A stretch of 10,013 bases of DNA from NCBI GenBank assembly GCA_003024985.2, contig PXIH01S0053198.1; one strand, given 5' to 3'. Position 1 is the stretch's first letter, and each line of letters opens with the position of its first letter. Shown piece after piece: positions 8,055 through 10,013 of this stretch. Made by a program: the position numbers and the translations under genes. Below the pieces are notes generated by a model, which was not told the origin of the DNA, ran no database searches, and saw only the letters and a program-made list of their open reading frames with translations. The stretch is from Euperipatoides rowelli (taxonomy: Eukaryota; Onychophora; Udeonychophora; Euonychophora; Peripatopsidae).

Positions 8055-8140
8055 AAAACGAACTTCCTTCAACACTCTAGGATAAATATTATCAGGACCT
8101 GGAGATTTACCACATTTCATTTTTTCTATCATCCTTATAN

Positions 8141-8223
8141 ACTTTTGGATTAGAGACAGTTTGGTTCAAAAAATATTAGCTTGGTTAGATTCTAACCTTA
8201 AAAAACACAATTTATTTTAATTT
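8141..8223 (+). repeat. 83 bp perfect direct repeat, right copy
   Basis: This is identical to 6383-6465 and starts immediately after the N at 8140. Downstream it continues into tacagaataac, whereas the left copy is cut off by an N. Confidence 0.9.
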
Positions 8224-8500
8224 TACAGAATAACAAAAAATTATTATTAACAGAAATTTAGTAATTTTAATATCAAAAGTCTTTATTAGAAATTACAGTT
8301 TGTAAATAACACTATTGTTACATTGTCCCTATTTAATTTGAATATAAAAATAAAAAAAAAAAAACCCTATGCCTATTGTAAAAAGTATTTTTGTATTTAA
8401 TCGTCATTTTCATCTTCTGATTGAACAAAGTCTTAGTCTGCATTTGGATTTCCATAAATTATCTCTGTAAAACTTGAGTTTAGGGTCCCCCCCCCCCTCA
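8224..8500. other. AT-rich, no gene seen; C-run at 8487-8496
   Basis: This segment has poly-A tracts (about 8350-8363) and a C-run just before the foldback element. A short minus-strand frame at 8397-8480 ends in an acidic SEDENDD tail before a stop but contains another stop, and I do not recognise it. Confidence 0.5.
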
Positions 8501-8833
8501 CAATCTAATTTTTCTCTCACAAACTAGCTATTTTTAAAAGTAACAAAATGTCCATGATACCCGAGGATCTAAGGATCTAAGTTTTTTCTCGTAAACTAGC
8601 TATTTTTAGAATGTCAGTGTCTTAACTTATAGAGGATTTTTGGCTCTTAGAAAATGTGCACGATTTTGAGGATCTGAATTTTTTTCGTAAACAGCTATAT
8701 TTGGGCGATTTTAAAATGTTTAAAATGTTGATGATACAGAGGATCAGTATTATTTTTGTAAACTAGCTATATTTTGACGATTTCAAAATGTCCATGATAT
8801 TGAAGATCTGAGGTTTTTTTTTCCTCGCAACCT

Positions 8834-9174
8834 ATGTTAATTGGTTTGGAAGATTCAATTTCTAGGTTCTTGGATGAAGGGTGGATTGGTGGATACCTCT
8901 ATTTATTTCAAATTTTGAAAGCGCTCATTTTGTGCTTTACCCCAAACTTTCATCCTCATCAATTTGTAGATATGTTCAGGAAGGAGGGTCTTCAGACCAG
9001 ACACTACCAGACACAACACCCACAAATCCACCCTTCATCCAAGAAACCTGAGATTGATTCACCCAAACTAGCTATCATTGTTGGCTGTGTTAATTGGTTT
9101 TGGTGATTCAATCTCTAGGTTCTTGGATGAAGGGTAGATTGGTGGGTGATTGCATGGGCACCTCTATTTATTTC
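8834..9174. other. loop of the foldback element, with three copies of a ~45-80 bp repeat
   Basis: A block containing ggttcttggatgaagggt lies forward at 8837-8913 and again forward at 9090-9174. A reverse-complement copy (aatccacccttcatccaaga) lies at 9024-9068. A single forward arm motif aaactagctatc is at 9065-9076. About 8925-9023 is unique. The open frame 8834-9106 reads through this repeat patchwork and is not a gene. Confidence 0.7.
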
Positions 9175-9328
9175 AGACTAGTTTGTGAGAAAGAAAAAAA
9201 TGAGATCCTCATTATCATGGACATTTTGTAATCACTGAAATATAGCTAGTTTATGAAAAAAATAAATCTGATCCTCCATATCATCAACATTTTGAAATCG
9301 CCAAAATGTAGTTAGTGTAGGAAATACA

Positions 9329-9727
9329 AAACTCAGATCTTGTAATCGTGCACATTTTGAAAGAGGCAAAAATCCTCTATAAGGAGAAACACTGACATTC
9401 TAAAAATAGCTAGTTTATGAAACAAACTTAGATCCTCGTTTAGTGGACATTTTGAAAATTTAAAAAATTGCTAGTTTGTGAGTAAAAAAATGAGATCCTC
9501 GGGTATCATGGACATTTTGAAATTGGCCAAATATAGCTAGTTTATGAAAAAAACACAGATCCTCGTAATCGTGCATATTTTGAAAGAGCCCAAAATCCTC
9601 TATAAGGAGAGACACCTACATTCTAAAAATAGCTAAGCTACTTAGATCCTCAGGTATCTTAGACATTTTGAAAATTTAAAAAAATTGCTAGTTTGTGAGA
9701 AAAAAATGAGATCCTCGGTATTATGGA
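9329..9727. repeat. higher-order repeat within the right arm, ~215-222 bp period
   Basis: The block cagatc-tgtaatcgtgcacatttt recurs from 9333 to 9556, and the block ttagatcctc followed by gacattttgaaaatttaaaa recurs from 9429 to 9642. The arm therefore grew by duplication of a three-subunit block, while the shorter left arm did not gain the extra copy. Confidence 0.65.
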
Positions 9728-9729
9728 NN

Positions 9730-9945
9730 TATATCTGCCCAAGTCTCAGTAATAGCTATTATTTCAAATTCCTCTAAAGCAATAATTATTTCGAGTTCTG
9801 ACAATTTATTTCTAACACTTCTAGTATTTGTATAAAACATCTCAAAGATTTAATGAAATTAAAGTCTGACGTTTTATTTATTACTCCACTAGCTTTACTA
9901 TTGTTGCACATGCACAATTTATTTCTACTAGTTCCTAAATTATCT
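9730..9945 (-). pseudogene. CR1-like retrotransposon endonuclease N-terminus, fragment
   Basis: On the minus strand 9840-9730 reads MFYTNTRSVRNKLSELE, then an acidic helix, then IIAITETWADI. The YTNxRSxRNKLxEL and ITETW signatures mark the start of the APE-type endonuclease of CR1/jockey-like elements; the N near the start and the E of ETW belong to the catalytic set in that fold. The segment just upstream (9945-9841, including CNNSKASGVINKTSDFNFI) is open in another frame and could be the linker before the endonuclease, with one frameshift near 9840. The frame stops at the NN at 9728-9729, after which foldback sequence begins. The rest of the endonuclease is missing. It could be the same element family as the reverse transcriptase at 7362-8139, and both are on the same strand in the right order. 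Confidence 0.8.
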
Positions 9946-10013
9946 ATTGTTTAATTTAAGACACTATTCTTTACAACTATCCCTAACATTACTTTCATTA
10001 TTAACCGTAAAAT
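9946..10013. other. window edge, no feature seen
   Basis: This stretch is AT-rich with stops. It may be the upstream part of the retrotransposon whose endonuclease start lies to the left. Confidence 0.4.

Larger units (their letters stand above)
7362..8139 (-). pseudogene. CR1/jockey-like non-LTR retrotransposon reverse transcriptase, decayed
   Basis: Reading the minus strand downward, successive blocks match the reverse transcriptase of CR1-like elements. The first is GKSPGPDNIYPRVLKE (within 8132-8055). The next is ELVEALVDIF (about 7690-7720), then ETDFIPEDWIIANVVPLF (about 7632-7685), then DPCNYRPISLTSVV and KLLESIIKD (about 7500-7570), then SQHDFMSK and LDEGNAV (about 7400-7455), then MVFLDFK and AFDKV (7362-7399). 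The last blocks are the catalytic motif A region with its first aspartate; a missing base between LDFK and AFDKV shifts the frame. Other damage includes stops, a 32 bp duplication (7540-7603) and a SINE inserted at about 7721-8038. Everything after motif A (the palm with the YxDD motif, thumb and 3' end) is absent. The upstream side stops at the N at 8140. The element encodes the enzyme for target-primed reverse transcription but is clearly dead. Confidence 0.88.
8501..9727. mobile_element. foldback-like element with subrepeat-built inverted arms
   Basis: The left arm (8501-8833) and right arm (about 9175-9727) are reverse complements made of repeated subunits. Left-arm subunits start at aaactagct or aaacagct (8521, 8593, 8689, 8760). 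Right-arm subunits carry agctagttt-type motifs (9244, 9408, 9470, 9535, 9687, with variants at about 9311 and 9631). Each subunit pairs the motif with an aaaatgtccatgat-like segment and a gaggatct segment. A longer variant carries tatagaggattttt, on the left at about 8630 and on the right, inverted, at 9371 and 9595. This architecture resembles foldback transposons of animals, which have long inverted arms of tandem subrepeats. No transposase is present, so it would be non-autonomous. The right end is cut at the N at 9728. Confidence 0.75.

Noticed and set aside
8397-8480. Minus-strand peptide ending in an acidic SEDENDD tail
   Set aside because: It has an internal stop, is only about 28 codons long, has no recognisable family and no splice signal.
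8834-9106. 90-codon open frame in the foldback loop
   Set aside because: It reads through forward and reverse copies of the same repeat. A frame built from both strands of one repeat is not credible as a protein.
8501-9727. CRISPR array
   Set aside because: The subrepeats are 65-95 bp, diverged, present in both orientations, and lack regular unique spacers. The context is eukaryotic.

Overview
This window looks like an AT-rich, non-coding, repeat-dominated stretch of an animal genome. The basis is the lack of any long intact gene, decayed CR1/jockey-like non-LTR retrotransposon pieces, a tRNA-like SINE with target-site duplications, foldback and minisatellite DNA, and a single fragment resembling a rhodopsin-family peptide GPCR. 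An invertebrate, possibly a lophotrochozoan such as a mollusc, is my best guess, with low confidence. Nothing suggests a prokaryote: there are no operons, tRNA or rRNA genes.

Layout. 1-1137 is one copy of a ~1.1 kb repeat unit ending in poly-A. A second unit starts at 1138, is interrupted at an N (1452), and only its 3' third reappears at about 3193-3547. The interrupting block (1453-3192) holds a higher-order tandem repeat (1663-2487), a probable old SINE copy (about 2605-2745) and a GPCR N-terminal fragment (2990-3184). 3557-3960 carries three diverged ~125-130 bp repeats, each able to form a hairpin with a conserved internal loop and a different but still paired outer stem. 4000-6380 is AT-rich with little recognisable content. 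6467-8139 holds a broken reverse transcriptase on the minus strand, interrupted by a ~318 bp SINE with clear target-site duplications. 8501-9727 is a foldback-like element: inverted arms built of ~65-95 bp subrepeats around a loop that is itself an inverted repeat. The right end (9730-9945) is the endonuclease N-terminus of a similar retrotransposon, also minus strand.

Assembly caution. The isolated N bases at 1452, 3184, 6466, 8140 and 9728-9729 fall exactly or nearly exactly at abrupt changes of sequence identity. The 83 bp before the N at 6466 is identical to the 83 bp after the N at 8140. This is what unresolved contig overlaps would give, so adjacency across these Ns should not be trusted.

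No intact protein-coding gene is supported. The genes do not form a pathway. The story is nested mobile and satellite DNA plus one receptor fragment.
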